64,000 bases of DNA from positions 1 to 64,000 of the forward strand of contig CAJYXJ010000042.1 in assembly GCA_913778085.1 (NCBI GenBank), written 5' to 3'. This DNA is from an uncultured Chryseobacterium sp. (GTDB lineage: Bacteria > Bacteroidota > Bacteroidia > Flavobacteriales > Weeksellaceae). The first letter of the stretch is position 1; every line of letters starts with the position of its first letter. Positions 35,001-43,271 of this stretch are shown piece by piece. Below the pieces are notes generated by a model. It was not told where the DNA came from, did not search any database, and worked only from the letters and a program-made list of their open reading frames with translations. The translations under genes were made by a program, and so were the position numbers.

Positions 35001-35924
35001 ATGCAGACAACAGATACCGTACTCATGATAGAGCCTATCGCATTCGGCTTTAATGAAGAAACCGCAAAAAATAACTATTTTCAGACTGAGCAGAAAGGCT
35101 TCGATATCCAGTTCAGGGCTTTGTCGGAATTTAAAATGTTTGTCGAAAAGCTGAGGAGCAAAGGCATCAACGTCATTACGATAAAAGATACCCTGGACCC
35201 GCATACGCCGGATTCTATTTTCCCGAATAATTGGGTAAGCTTTCACCGGGACGGAAAAGTCGTGCTTTATCCGATGTTTGCCTCCAACAGGAGGGTCGAA
35301 AGGAGAGATGACATTATTGAAACCATCAAAGAACAGGGATACGAAGTTGCTGAAATCGACGACTGGTCTTTCCCGGAAACCCAGGGGCATTTCCTGGAAG
35401 GGACCGGAAGCATGATTTTCGACCACGATAACAAGATTGCTTATGGCTCGGTCTCCCTGAGGCTGGATGAAAACCTTTTCAGAGAATTCTGTGAAAAATA
35501 CGGTTTCACGCCGGTTGTATTTCATTCTTTTCAGACGGTGGGAGAAGAAAGACTGCCGATTTACCACACCAATGTGATGATGTGCGTGGCGGATCAGTTT
35601 GTCGTAATCTGCCTGGATTGTATCGACAATGAACTGGAGAGAAGCAAAGTCATTGAGACCATTAAGAATTCCGGAAAAGAGATCATTGAAATCTCGGAAG
35701 ACCAGATGCAGCAGTTTGCCGGAAACATGCTTCAGGTACAGAACAAAGAAGGACAGAAGTTTTTGGTCATGAGCGAAACCGCATACCAATCATTGCATGA
35801 CGACCAGGTTTCGGCGATCGAGAAACACTGCGAAATCATCTACTCGGATCTGAATACCATTGAAGTGAACGGCGGCGGAAGTGCACGCTGTATGCTGGCT
35901 GAGGTTTTCCTGCCGAAAAAATAA
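35001..35924 (+). CDS. ctlX: citrulline utilization hydrolase CtlX
   Basis: A 307-residue amidinotransferase-fold enzyme matching the CtlX family, which is thought to open citrulline for catabolism. Conserved parts: DPHTPDSIFPNNWVSFHRDG, FLEGTGSMIFD, LPIYHTNVMMCVADQFVVIC, and the nucleophile Cys297 in VNGGGSARCMLAEVFLP. Length is typical. It is preceded by an 8-bp tandem repeat in its leader and followed closely by the SpeD-like gene, which has its own -7 element. Confidence 0.9.
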   Translation: MQTTDTVLMIEPIAFGFNEETAKNNYFQTEQKGFDIQFRALSEFKMFVEKLRSKGINVITIKDTLDPHTPDSIFPNNWVSFHRDGKVVLYPMFASNRRVERRDDIIETIKEQGYEVAEIDDWSFPETQGHFLEGTGSMIFDHDNKIAYGSVSLRLDENLFREFCEKYGFTPVVFHSFQTVGEERLPIYHTNVMMCVADQFVVICLDCIDNELERSKVIETIKNSGKEIIEISEDQMQQFAGNMLQVQNKEGQKFLVMSETAYQSLHDDQVSAIEKHCEIIYSDLNTIEVNGGGSARCMLAEVFLPKK

Positions 35925-35932
35925 TATATTTG
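35925..35932 (+). promoter_or_regulatory. -7 element before the SpeD-like gene
   Basis: TATATTTG, a perfect -7 match, begins at the last base of the ctlX stop codon. A T-run (35905-35908) lies 16 nt upstream, short for a -33 spacing. Confidence 0.4.
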
Positions 35933-35948
35933 CTGAAAATAAAATGAA

Positions 35949-36308
35949 TTGGAATCATTAACCAGCAAAGGTTTACATATTCTTCTGACTTTGGAAACGG
36001 AGTCAGAAGCTTTGTTAATAGACAGTGAAGGATTTCTGGAATTTACCGGAAGGATGCTTGCAACAAAAGATGTGGAAATTGTAGGAAGTACGAACCATAT
36101 TTTTGAGAACCTGAGCTTCACTTCTGCTTTCTGTCTAAAAGAATCTCATCTCTGTATTCATACCTGGCCGGAGTTCAGACAGCTTACGGTCGATATCTTT
36201 CTTTGTAACTATTTGCAGGATAATACCGGCAAGGTTGAAAAGATTGCGGATGAAATAACGGAATATTTTAAAGCTAAAACCATTCAGAAACACAAAATCA
36301 ACAGATAA
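35949..36308 (+). CDS. S-adenosylmethionine decarboxylase-like proenzyme
   Basis: A 119-residue SpeD-type protein. The self-cleavage site and catalytic residues are in place: ESH with Ser66 (pyruvoyl precursor), His71 in IHTWPE and Cys86 in VDIFLC, with the same spacing as in the Thermotoga enzyme. The product would be decarboxylated AdoMet, the aminopropyl donor for spermidine synthesis, and a spermidine-synthase-like gene lies in the same operon. The frame is open only from 35943 and has no ATG, so the start is TTG 35949. An ATG at 35944 is out of frame, which means either a rare start or a one-base error. Confidence 0.85.
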   Translation: MESLTSKGLHILLTLETESEALLIDSEGFLEFTGRMLATKDVEIVGSTNHIFENLSFTSAFCLKESHLCIHTWPEFRQLTVDIFLCNYLQDNTGKVEKIADEITEYFKAKTIQKHKINR

Positions 36309-36311
36309 AGA

Positions 36312-37787
36312 ATGCATTACGTTTGTCCCTTATGCAAAACCGAAAATAAAATTGATCACGATTTTCGTATTGCAGAATACATTTGCAGGTCCTGTTCCAA
36401 TATTATTGATATTCAAAAGAATACTTCTACGAAAGTGGTTAAAAAGCCGATCGAGAGTGTAGTGCTGAATGTTGGGCAGCAGGGAATGATCGATAATGTA
36501 GAATACACCGTAACCGGAATTGTTATCCGGAAATATGGAAACAGTATTTTCTGGAGGGAGTATTATTTAAAAGACAAAAAAGGAGAAGATGCTTTTCTGA
36601 GCGAAAGCGACGGGCATTGGGTCTTGCTGCATCCCATTAATAAGTTGGATATAAAAAGAAAATCATGGAACAGTATTATTCTGGAATTCGGTATGAGGAG
36701 CTTCAGAAAATATGAAACCACAGAATGCCATATTCATGCAGCAGCAGGCTTTTTTGAGGACAGGCTGGATCTCGGGCTTTCTACTTATAAAGAGTATGTA
36801 AATGGCACCCGTATGATTTCAGAAGAAAAAACAAAGGATACGGCACAGTTCTTTTTCGGTCAGCATATCTCTAAATACAAAATTAAAAAGGCTTTTAATA
36901 TTCCAAATCTTCCCAATTATTCAGGAATCGGGATTGTACAGCCATTTTATATAAATTTCAGCCAAACCCTTAACATTATGGCTGTTACCGCTTTACTGAT
37001 TTCCCTGATCCAACTCTATGTAGTGGTTACAAGGACCAACAAAACTGTTTTTAATCAGGAAATAAATTTTACAGATGTCCGCGATAAGGAAATGGTAAGC
37101 AAGAGCTTCAGCTTGTCAGGTGGTTCTGCCCCTTTGAATGTTGAGGTTTATTCCAATGTAGATAATTCCTGGGCAAATGTAGGTTTGGGTCTGGTGAATG
37201 AAAAAACCAATGAAGTTGTTTTTGCTTCAAAAGATATTGAACAATATCATGGCTATGAAGATGGCGAAAGCTGGAGCGAAGGTCGGCAGCAGGAAACATT
37301 TAATTTTTGCGGCGTTGCGCCCGGAAAATACCACTTTATCATTTCAGCAGAAAAACAGGAATCTCCACAGTCGGTGGCGACAGCATATTATGCCACGCCT
37401 GACGGAAGCCTTACTTTATCCAGAGATAATTACGGAACCATTAACGTTACCAATAACAATACCCGGGAAACAACGGCTTTTGGGGATTCAAAATTGATCA
37501 GGCAGGATACGATAAGCTCACTTGGCCAATTTGTTCATCAGACCTTAGGAAAAGCGGATATCGATTCTCTTCTGAATATAAACCAGGGATCCGGAACTAC
37601 TGTTGCTACCATGTATGATAACACATCCGTTAAAATTAAAGCGGAGTGGCTGCCGGTTTCTTTCCGGAATTTTGTAATGATCCTTTTGCTGATGATCGTA
37701 TTGGTAATTTCCATTTGGTTCGGGAAAAGGCTGTTCGAAAGATCAAAATGGTTCAACAGCTCGAATTCACCTTATACCTACTCTTAA
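36312..37787 (+). CDS. DUF4178 protein with zinc ribbon
   Basis: A 491-residue protein. An N-terminal zinc ribbon (Cys5, Cys8, Cys25, Cys28) precedes DUF4178 (about residues 50-200; GMIDNVEYTVTGIVIRKYGN, FWREYYLKD, DGHWVLLHP). One membrane helix lies near 224-242 and another near 448-470 with an extracytoplasmic beta-rich domain between. DUF4178 proteins occur beside speD, speE and DUF350 genes in many bacteria (recalled) and are linked to membrane stress. Starts 3 bp after the SpeD-like gene. Confidence 0.8.
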   Translation: MHYVCPLCKTENKIDHDFRIAEYICRSCSNIIDIQKNTSTKVVKKPIESVVLNVGQQGMIDNVEYTVTGIVIRKYGNSIFWREYYLKDKKGEDAFLSESDGHWVLLHPINKLDIKRKSWNSIILEFGMRSFRKYETTECHIHAAAGFFEDRLDLGLSTYKEYVNGTRMISEEKTKDTAQFFFGQHISKYKIKKAFNIPNLPNYSGIGIVQPFYINFSQTLNIMAVTALLISLIQLYVVVTRTNKTVFNQEINFTDVRDKEMVSKSFSLSGGSAPLNVEVYSNVDNSWANVGLGLVNEKTNEVVFASKDIEQYHGYEDGESWSEGRQQETFNFCGVAPGKYHFIISAEKQESPQSVATAYYATPDGSLTLSRDNYGTINVTNNNTRETTAFGDSKLIRQDTISSLGQFVHQTLGKADIDSLLNINQGSGTTVATMYDNTSVKIKAEWLPVSFRNFVMILLLMIVLVISIWFGKRLFERSKWFNSSNSPYTYS

Positions 37788-37790
37788 GCG

Positions 37791-37988
37791 ATGAAAAATA
37801 TAATAAATTATATAAAGGAAAACTGGATTCTCTTCCTGTCCGGGGCTTTTTTCCTGAGTTTGTTCATTTATCTTACTTTTGATGGAAATCAGTTCTGCGA
37901 TTGTGAAAAAACAGAGACTTACCGGGACGGAACTACGGCAAGGCATCATTCTTCGGGAGTAGGCTACTACAGATACTATCACAAATAA
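37791..37988 (+). CDS. small membrane protein
   Basis: A 65-residue protein with one membrane helix (about 12-30), a CDCEK motif at residues 36-40 and a His/Tyr/Arg-rich end. Three bases after the DUF4178 stop and 9 before the DUF350 gene, so part of the operon. Not recognised. Confidence 0.6.
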   Translation: MKNIINYIKENWILFLSGAFFLSLFIYLTFDGNQFCDCEKTETYRDGTTARHHSSGVGYYRYYHK

Positions 37989-37997
37989 ATAAAAACT

Positions 37998-38213
37998 ATG
38001 GATCAGATCAACTTTTTACCGGTTGTTAATTCGGTGATTTATTCTTTTTTAGGCATTGCCATATTGCTGGTGTGCTATGTCATCATCGAGAAGCTGACAC
38101 CTGAAAAGACATGGCATGAAATCGCCCATAATAAAAATACGGCATTGGCCATTATTTTCGGAGCTTTCATTATCGGGATTTCAATCATTATAAGCGCGGC
38201 AATTCATGGATAA
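37998..38213 (+). CDS. DUF350 membrane protein
   Basis: A 71-residue protein with two membrane helices (11-31 and 47-68) and KLTPEKTWHEIAHNKNTALA between them, the pattern of DUF350 (PF03994), a small channel-like or regulatory membrane protein. It overlaps the next gene by 8 bp. Neighbouring SpeD, SpeE and DUF4178 genes are its usual company. Confidence 0.85.
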   Translation: MDQINFLPVVNSVIYSFLGIAILLVCYVIIEKLTPEKTWHEIAHNKNTALAIIFGAFIIGISIIISAAIHG

Positions 38214-39720
38214 AAAGAGGATTCCTCTTGAGCTGCTGCTGATGTTCTCGGTATTTGTCATCGCAACCTGTGGGCTGATTTACGAATTGGTGGCAGGCGC
38301 GTTGGCAAGCTATCTTTTAGGTGACTCCGTGAAACAGTTCTCCTTCATTATTGGGGTTTATCTGTTTTCAATGGGGGTCGGATCATATTTCGCGAAATTC
38401 ATTAAAGGAAATCTGATTGATAAATTCATAGAAATAGAAATCCTGGTCGGTATAATCGGCGGAATCAGTTCGGTCGTCTTATTTATCCTCTTTAATACAT
38501 TCGCCCATTTTGAAACGGTATTGTACCTTATTGTTTTTTTTACAGGGTGTCTTGTCGGTGTGGAAATTCCGCTTTTGATGAACATTTTGAAAGACCGGGT
38601 CCAATTTAAAGATTTGGTGTCCAATGTTTTTGCTTTCGATTATATCGGGGCGTTATTGGCTTCCATTTTATTTCCTCTGGTGCTGATTCCGAATCTGGGA
38701 ATTGTGAAAACACCTTTGTTTTTCGGATTGATCAATATTTCGATTGCTATATTTCTATGTTTTTACCTGAAAAAAGAACTCTCGAAGCCATTTTCCTTAA
38801 GGATAAAATCAATAGGAGCTTTTATTCTGCTTGTTGTGCTGTTTGTCTTTTCGGATAAAATCTTATCGTTTTCCGAAGAAAAATTATACGGTGAAAATGT
38901 AGTATATACGAAAAGCTCGCCTTACCAGCGGATCGTACTCACCAGAAACAGCCGCGAATTCAGATTATATCTCAACAATAACCTACAGTTTTCTTCAGTT
39001 GACGAATACCGTTACCACGAAGCATTGGTACATCCTGCCATGTCGATGGCTAAAAACATCAATCATATTTTAATTTTGGGCGGAGGCGACGGTTTTGCCG
39101 TTCGTGAAGTATTGAAATATAAAGAAGTTAAAGATATTACGCTGGTAGATCTGGACGGAGAAATGACGGATTTCTTTAAGCATAACGAAACTATGCGGCA
39201 ACTGAACCAAAGCGCTTTATCCAGCTCAAAGCTTAAAATAATAAATAAAGATGCATACATCTGGGTAAAAGAAAGTAAGAAAAAGTATGATGTTGTTATT
39301 ATCGATTTTCCGGATCCTTCCAATTACAGTTTAGGAAAATTATATTCCCTGCAATTTTACAGAGAGCTTGAAAAGCTGGCCACTTTAGATACCAAAATTG
39401 TGGTACAGACTACTTCGCCGTACTTTGCTCCCAAATCCTTCTGGTGCATAGAAAAAACGCTCCATCAGGTCTTTCCTTTTACTTCCGCCTATCATACATA
39501 TGTGCCTTCATTTGGAGAATGGGGATTTTCGATGGCCTCTTTTGAGCCGGTCGGCAATAGGGTTTACCGGAAAATTCCGGATTTAAAATTTTACGATTAT
39601 AATTTTAAACAGCTTTCTTATTTTACAAAAGATATGAAAACCGGGGATATTGAGGTCAATCGGTTGGATAACCAAGTTTTAGTTAGATATTTCGATGAAG
39701 AGTGGGGGAAAGTACAGTAG
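38206..39720 (+). CDS. membrane-fused spermidine-synthase-like protein
   Basis: A 504-residue protein. The first 215 residues form about seven membrane helices. Residues 225-504 are a spermidine-synthase-type domain with SPYQRIVLTR (238-247), DEYRYHEALVHPAM (266-279), nucleotide-binding LGGGDGF (291-297), acidic VDLD (314-317) and DFPDP (367-371). The fold transfers an aminopropyl group from decarboxylated AdoMet, which the SpeD-like protein could supply. Membrane-fused forms may act on a membrane-linked acceptor rather than free putrescine; that is inference. Its 3' end overlaps the oxidoreductase gene by 26 bp. Confidence 0.87.
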   Translation: MDKKRIPLELLLMFSVFVIATCGLIYELVAGALASYLLGDSVKQFSFIIGVYLFSMGVGSYFAKFIKGNLIDKFIEIEILVGIIGGISSVVLFILFNTFAHFETVLYLIVFFTGCLVGVEIPLLMNILKDRVQFKDLVSNVFAFDYIGALLASILFPLVLIPNLGIVKTPLFFGLINISIAIFLCFYLKKELSKPFSLRIKSIGAFILLVVLFVFSDKILSFSEEKLYGENVVYTKSSPYQRIVLTRNSREFRLYLNNNLQFSSVDEYRYHEALVHPAMSMAKNINHILILGGGDGFAVREVLKYKEVKDITLVDLDGEMTDFFKHNETMRQLNQSALSSSKLKIINKDAYIWVKESKKKYDVVIIDFPDPSNYSLGKLYSLQFYRELEKLATLDTKIVVQTTSPYFAPKSFWCIEKTLHQVFPFTSAYHTYVPSFGEWGFSMASFEPVGNRVYRKIPDLKFYDYNFKQLSYFTKDMKTGDIEVNRLDNQVLVRYFDEEWGKVQ

Positions 39721-41284
39721 AAAAGACTTCCTTAAAACCTTGTTTTTAGGCAGCCTGATGATTCCTTTTTTACAGTATTGCAGTAAGAAAGGCAAATCGC
39801 TTTTGCTTAAAATTACCGGGACGGATTATGTGCTCGGCCACAAGCTCTGGGCAAAAGATTTTCCGGAGGTTTCCGAAGAAATCAGTACCCAATATTTGAT
39901 TGTCGGCGGAGGTATTTCAGGGCTTTCGGCATGCCGGTTTTTCAGTCAGAATAATGAAAATGATTATCTGCTGGTGGAAATGGAAAACCATCTTGGCGGA
40001 AATTCTTCCAGCGGTCAGAACAAATTCTCCAAGTTTCCGCTGGGTGCCCACTATCTCCCGTTGCCGAACCGGGAAAATACTGAAGTTATTGAATTTCTGA
40101 AAGAATGCGGAATATATCAGGGGGATGATGAAGATGGAGATCCTGTCCTGGATGAATATCAAATGACTTTTCCACAGCAGGAACGGTTGTTTTTTAAAAA
40201 TTCATGGCAGAATGACATCGTTCCGCAAAATAGTGTTTCAGCAGAGACAAAAGCGGAGCTGGACCGGTTTTTTAAAATGATGAACCATTTTCGGGATAAA
40301 AAAGATGCGCAGGGAAACTATTGGTTTGCCATACCTGTTCATGACTCCAGCCGTGAAGATGAGGTTCTGCAACTGGAAAAAATGATCTTCAGAAACTGGC
40401 TTGAAAGTGAAAATTTTAATTCGGAAGAACTGCTTTGGCTGATGGATTATTCCTGCCGGGATGATTACGGCCTGGGAATAGATTATGTTTCGGCCTGGGC
40501 GGGGATTCATTATTTTGCAGGAAGAAAGAACAACTGGAGCAAAAAATATAAAGATCAGGTGTTTACCTGGCCGGAAGGAAACGCAAGACTGGCGAAACAC
40601 TTTTCAAAATATACCGAAAGAAAATCTTTGTCTGATCATTTGGTTTTTGATGTGAAGATAAGGGATCATTACGTTGAAGTTTTCAGCTTCGATAACCTTC
40701 ACAAAAAGACCAGGAAAATTATCGCTCAAAAAGTGCTGTTCGCAACACCGAAATTCGTTAACGAAAGAATATTCGACAGTAAAAAGGCAGGAAAATTTAA
40801 TTATGTTCCATGGCTTTTAACAACGATTACCCTGCAGAACGATTTCGGAGGGGACGAAGAACTGGCCTGGGATAATGTTATTTATGGATCGGACGGTTTG
40901 GGGTACATCTACGATCAGCACCAGAACGTAGAGCAGATTATGGGCGAGAAAGTAATTACCTATTACAGAAGCTTTTCAACGAATGATTGTAAGCGGGCAA
41001 GGAAGAAACTTTATCATTTAAAAGAAGATCAGCTAAAAAAGATGGTATTGGAAGACCTGAAAAAAGCGCATCCACTGATTGAAGATTTTATAATCGATAT
41101 GCAGTTTCACAAAATCGGCCATGCGATGATTGCGCCGGTTCCCCATCAGATTTTTGAAACTTCAGAGAAAGCGAAGACGCCTGTTGGCGGAAGGATCTTC
41201 TTTGCGCATTCCGATCTCTCCGGAATTTCAATTTTCGAGGAAGCTTTTTATCAGGGACTGAGAACGGCAAAAGAAATGTTATGA
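39695..41284 (+). CDS. exported FAD-dependent oxidoreductase
   Basis: A 529-residue flavoprotein. The N-terminus SRKDFLKTLFLG resembles a twin-arginine signal (RK variant) and ends in a possible lipobox FLQYC (Cys29), so a folded, FAD-loaded, lipid-anchored enzyme outside the inner membrane is likely. Dinucleotide motif LIVGGGISGLSACRFF (68-83), E95, and GGNSSSG (101-107) follow, like amine oxidases. The C-terminus has GRIFFAHSDLSGISIFEEAF, the second FAD-contact motif. In an operon with aminopropyl-transfer genes, oxidation of a polyamine product is attractive but unproven. Confidence 0.8.
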   Translation: MKSGGKYSRKDFLKTLFLGSLMIPFLQYCSKKGKSLLLKITGTDYVLGHKLWAKDFPEVSEEISTQYLIVGGGISGLSACRFFSQNNENDYLLVEMENHLGGNSSSGQNKFSKFPLGAHYLPLPNRENTEVIEFLKECGIYQGDDEDGDPVLDEYQMTFPQQERLFFKNSWQNDIVPQNSVSAETKAELDRFFKMMNHFRDKKDAQGNYWFAIPVHDSSREDEVLQLEKMIFRNWLESENFNSEELLWLMDYSCRDDYGLGIDYVSAWAGIHYFAGRKNNWSKKYKDQVFTWPEGNARLAKHFSKYTERKSLSDHLVFDVKIRDHYVEVFSFDNLHKKTRKIIAQKVLFATPKFVNERIFDSKKAGKFNYVPWLLTTITLQNDFGGDEELAWDNVIYGSDGLGYIYDQHQNVEQIMGEKVITYYRSFSTNDCKRARKKLYHLKEDQLKKMVLEDLKKAHPLIEDFIIDMQFHKIGHAMIAPVPHQIFETSEKAKTPVGGRIFFAHSDLSGISIFEEAFYQGLRTAKEML

Positions 41285-42312
41285 AGCAGCCCTGGATCCA
41301 TAATGCAAAAACAGACGGGTGGTTTATTTTATCGCCGCCTTTTATTATTTTGTTGGTTATCTTTCTTTTTCAAAAACAGATTCAGGAGCTGGAAAATAAA
41401 TATTCCTTTTACACCTGGCTCTTTCTGATCGTTTTTGTAGATGTAGCACATGTGTATTCTACTTTGTTTAAAACCTATTTCGTAAAAGAAGAAATCCGGA
41501 GAAGAAAATTTTTATATTACGGAATTCCTCTTTTGAGCTGGCTTTTAGGGCTCATCCTGTATCAGTTCGGCAGCCTTACCTTCTGGTCGGTCCTGGCTTT
41601 GATTGCGGTCTTTCACTTCATCAGGCAGCAGTATGGCTTTACGAGAATTTACGCGAGGTTTGAGCCGGATCACTGGAACAAGAAGCTCGATGAAATCGCA
41701 GTTTATTCAGCTGCTATTTTCCCAATGCTGTACTGGTTTAAAACGCCGCGGGCCTTTACCTGGTTTATCGAAAATGAATTCCGATGGCTTCATCAGGTGC
41801 CGGATTATATACCGGCTATCACTTTTATGTATTTCGGAATTTTAATACTTTGGCTGTCGAAAACCATGTATGATATTTTAAAGACGAAACAGGTTAATAT
41901 TCCTAAAATTGCCCTGATTTCAGGCACTTATGTTTCGTGGTATTTTGGAATCGTTTATTTTAACAACGATTTGGTTTTTACTTTCCTCAACGTTATTTCA
42001 CACGGAATTCCTTACATTTCCCTGATTTACATCAGGGAAATAGAACAGAAAGATACCCCACAGCTGAAAGCACTTTACTTATTTAAATCTTCTTTCGGAA
42101 TTTTCCTATTTATTCTCATCATCATAGGATTTGCGTTTTTTGAGGAATTTTTGTGGGAAATCCTGGTTTGGAACGAACATTTTTCCCTGAACCTGAATGT
42201 TTCCAAAAACTGGTTTCAGTTTTTGATTCCTTTACTAATTGTTCCTCAGCTTACGCATTATTTGCTGGATGGTTTTATCTGGAGAAGTCCGAAAAGGGGA
42301 GGTGGAATTTAG
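41281..42312 (+). CDS. polytopic membrane protein of polyamine-like operon
   Basis: A 343-residue protein with about eight to nine membrane helices. Histidines lie in membrane-proximal places (VDVAHVYSTLFKTY, AVFHFIRQQYGFTRIY, NVISHGIPYISLIYI, QLTHYLLDGFIW), a pattern suggestive of metal or haem binding. It begins on the ATGA overlap with the oxidoreductase stop, so the two are likely partners, perhaps electron acceptor and donor. Family not recognised. Confidence 0.6.
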   Translation: MKQPWIHNAKTDGWFILSPPFIILLVIFLFQKQIQELENKYSFYTWLFLIVFVDVAHVYSTLFKTYFVKEEIRRRKFLYYGIPLLSWLLGLILYQFGSLTFWSVLALIAVFHFIRQQYGFTRIYARFEPDHWNKKLDEIAVYSAAIFPMLYWFKTPRAFTWFIENEFRWLHQVPDYIPAITFMYFGILILWLSKTMYDILKTKQVNIPKIALISGTYVSWYFGIVYFNNDLVFTFLNVISHGIPYISLIYIREIEQKDTPQLKALYLFKSSFGIFLFILIIIGFAFFEEFLWEILVWNEHFSLNLNVSKNWFQFLIPLLIVPQLTHYLLDGFIWRSPKRGGGI

Positions 42313-42394
42313 TTGTAGAATATTCTCAGCATGTAGCATTCATTAACAAACATACAGACTGGATTTTAATTGATATACCTAAAGACTGGAGATA

Positions 42395-42736
42395 ATGAGA
42401 AGTAATAGAATTTTAATAGTTGTAATACTTATTATTGCAATGATATTTTTGTACGATCGTATATTTTCATTAAAAGATGGAGGTGGTTTTTTAGATGAAA
42501 TGAGAGAAAAGGAAATCAAATCATTAATTACTAGAAAATACATAAACCACGATAATCACAATATACCATTTTTGATTTACGGAAACAAGGATAGCATAAT
42601 TATTTACAGAGACTGGTGGGATAAGATTTTTGTTGGAGATTCAATAATAAAACCGAAAGGTTCTCTAGAAGTAATTATAGAAAGTTCCGATAAAATTGAA
42701 AAATTTAACTACGAAGATAAATTAAGTTTAGAATAA
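42395..42736 (+). CDS. small membrane-anchored protein, paralogue 1
   Basis: A 113-residue protein with one N-terminal membrane helix (6-22), rest extracytoplasmic. The run KIFVGDSIIKPKGSLEVII is shared with the next gene (KIQIGDSIIKSKGSLKLVI), as is the preceding SLITRKYINHDNHNI / SVVTKKRIDYTNHGA. No family known. Starts on a TAATG overlap with an upstream frame and is AT-rich. Confidence 0.55.
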   Translation: MRSNRILIVVILIIAMIFLYDRIFSLKDGGGFLDEMREKEIKSLITRKYINHDNHNIPFLIYGNKDSIIIYRDWWDKIFVGDSIIKPKGSLEVIIESSDKIEKFNYEDKLSLE

Positions 42737-42812
42737 AATATGACATTTGCTGCTCTAACGGATTAGATGTTGGCATCACTTTGACAGAATCAAATACAAT
42801 ACTTGAACAGTA

Positions 42813-43199
42813 ATGCCTCTTAATAAAAAATATCCGCGAATAATGTTCACTCTAGTGTTTATAATATTAAGCATTTTTATTCTCATTTTTATTTTTTTTA
42901 AAAATAACCCAGTAAGTGATGACGATATGAATGTTCTGCTTTTTAAAAAAATTAGAAATAAATCTGTTAGATCTGTTGTAACTAAAAAAAGGATAGACTA
43001 TACGAATCATGGAGCTACCTATGTAGTTTATGAAAGAGACAGTTTACCCACTCATACAGGATGGGATGAAAAGATACAAATCGGAGATTCAATTATTAAA
43101 TCAAAGGGATCTTTGAAACTTGTAATAAAAAACGACTTTAAAAATGACACATTAGATTATGAATCAAATCTGGATGAAGTATTAACGACTCATTTTTAA
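42813..43199 (+). CDS. small membrane-anchored protein, paralogue 2
   Basis: A 128-residue paralogue of the gene at 42395-42736, with one membrane helix (about 10-30) and the IGDSIIKSKGS motif. ATG 42813 is used; ATG 42843 is also possible. The pair looks like a recent tandem duplication. Proteins of this size with a single helix could be immunity-like or sensor fragments; no evidence decides. Confidence 0.55.
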   Translation: MPLNKKYPRIMFTLVFIILSIFILIFIFFKNNPVSDDDMNVLLFKKIRNKSVRSVVTKKRIDYTNHGATYVVYERDSLPTHTGWDEKIQIGDSIIKSKGSLKLVIKNDFKNDTLDYESNLDEVLTTHF

Positions 43200-43242
43200 T
43201 GATCCTGTTTTTTAGGGAAGACTACAATTAAAAAAACTTACC

Positions 43243-43250
43243 TATTTTTG
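43243..43250 (+). promoter_or_regulatory. -7 element before GH43 gene
   Basis: TATTTTTG, a perfect -7 match, 21 nt before ATG 43272. No clear -33 element. Confidence 0.4.
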
Positions 43251-43271
43251 TGAAATAAGAAACCATAGATT

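Noticed and set aside
42153-42395. 80-residue frame inside the 3' end of the polytopic membrane gene
   Set aside because: Most of it is antiphase to a real gene. Only its tail (IDIPKDWR) extends beyond; there is no start, so it is at most a remnant.
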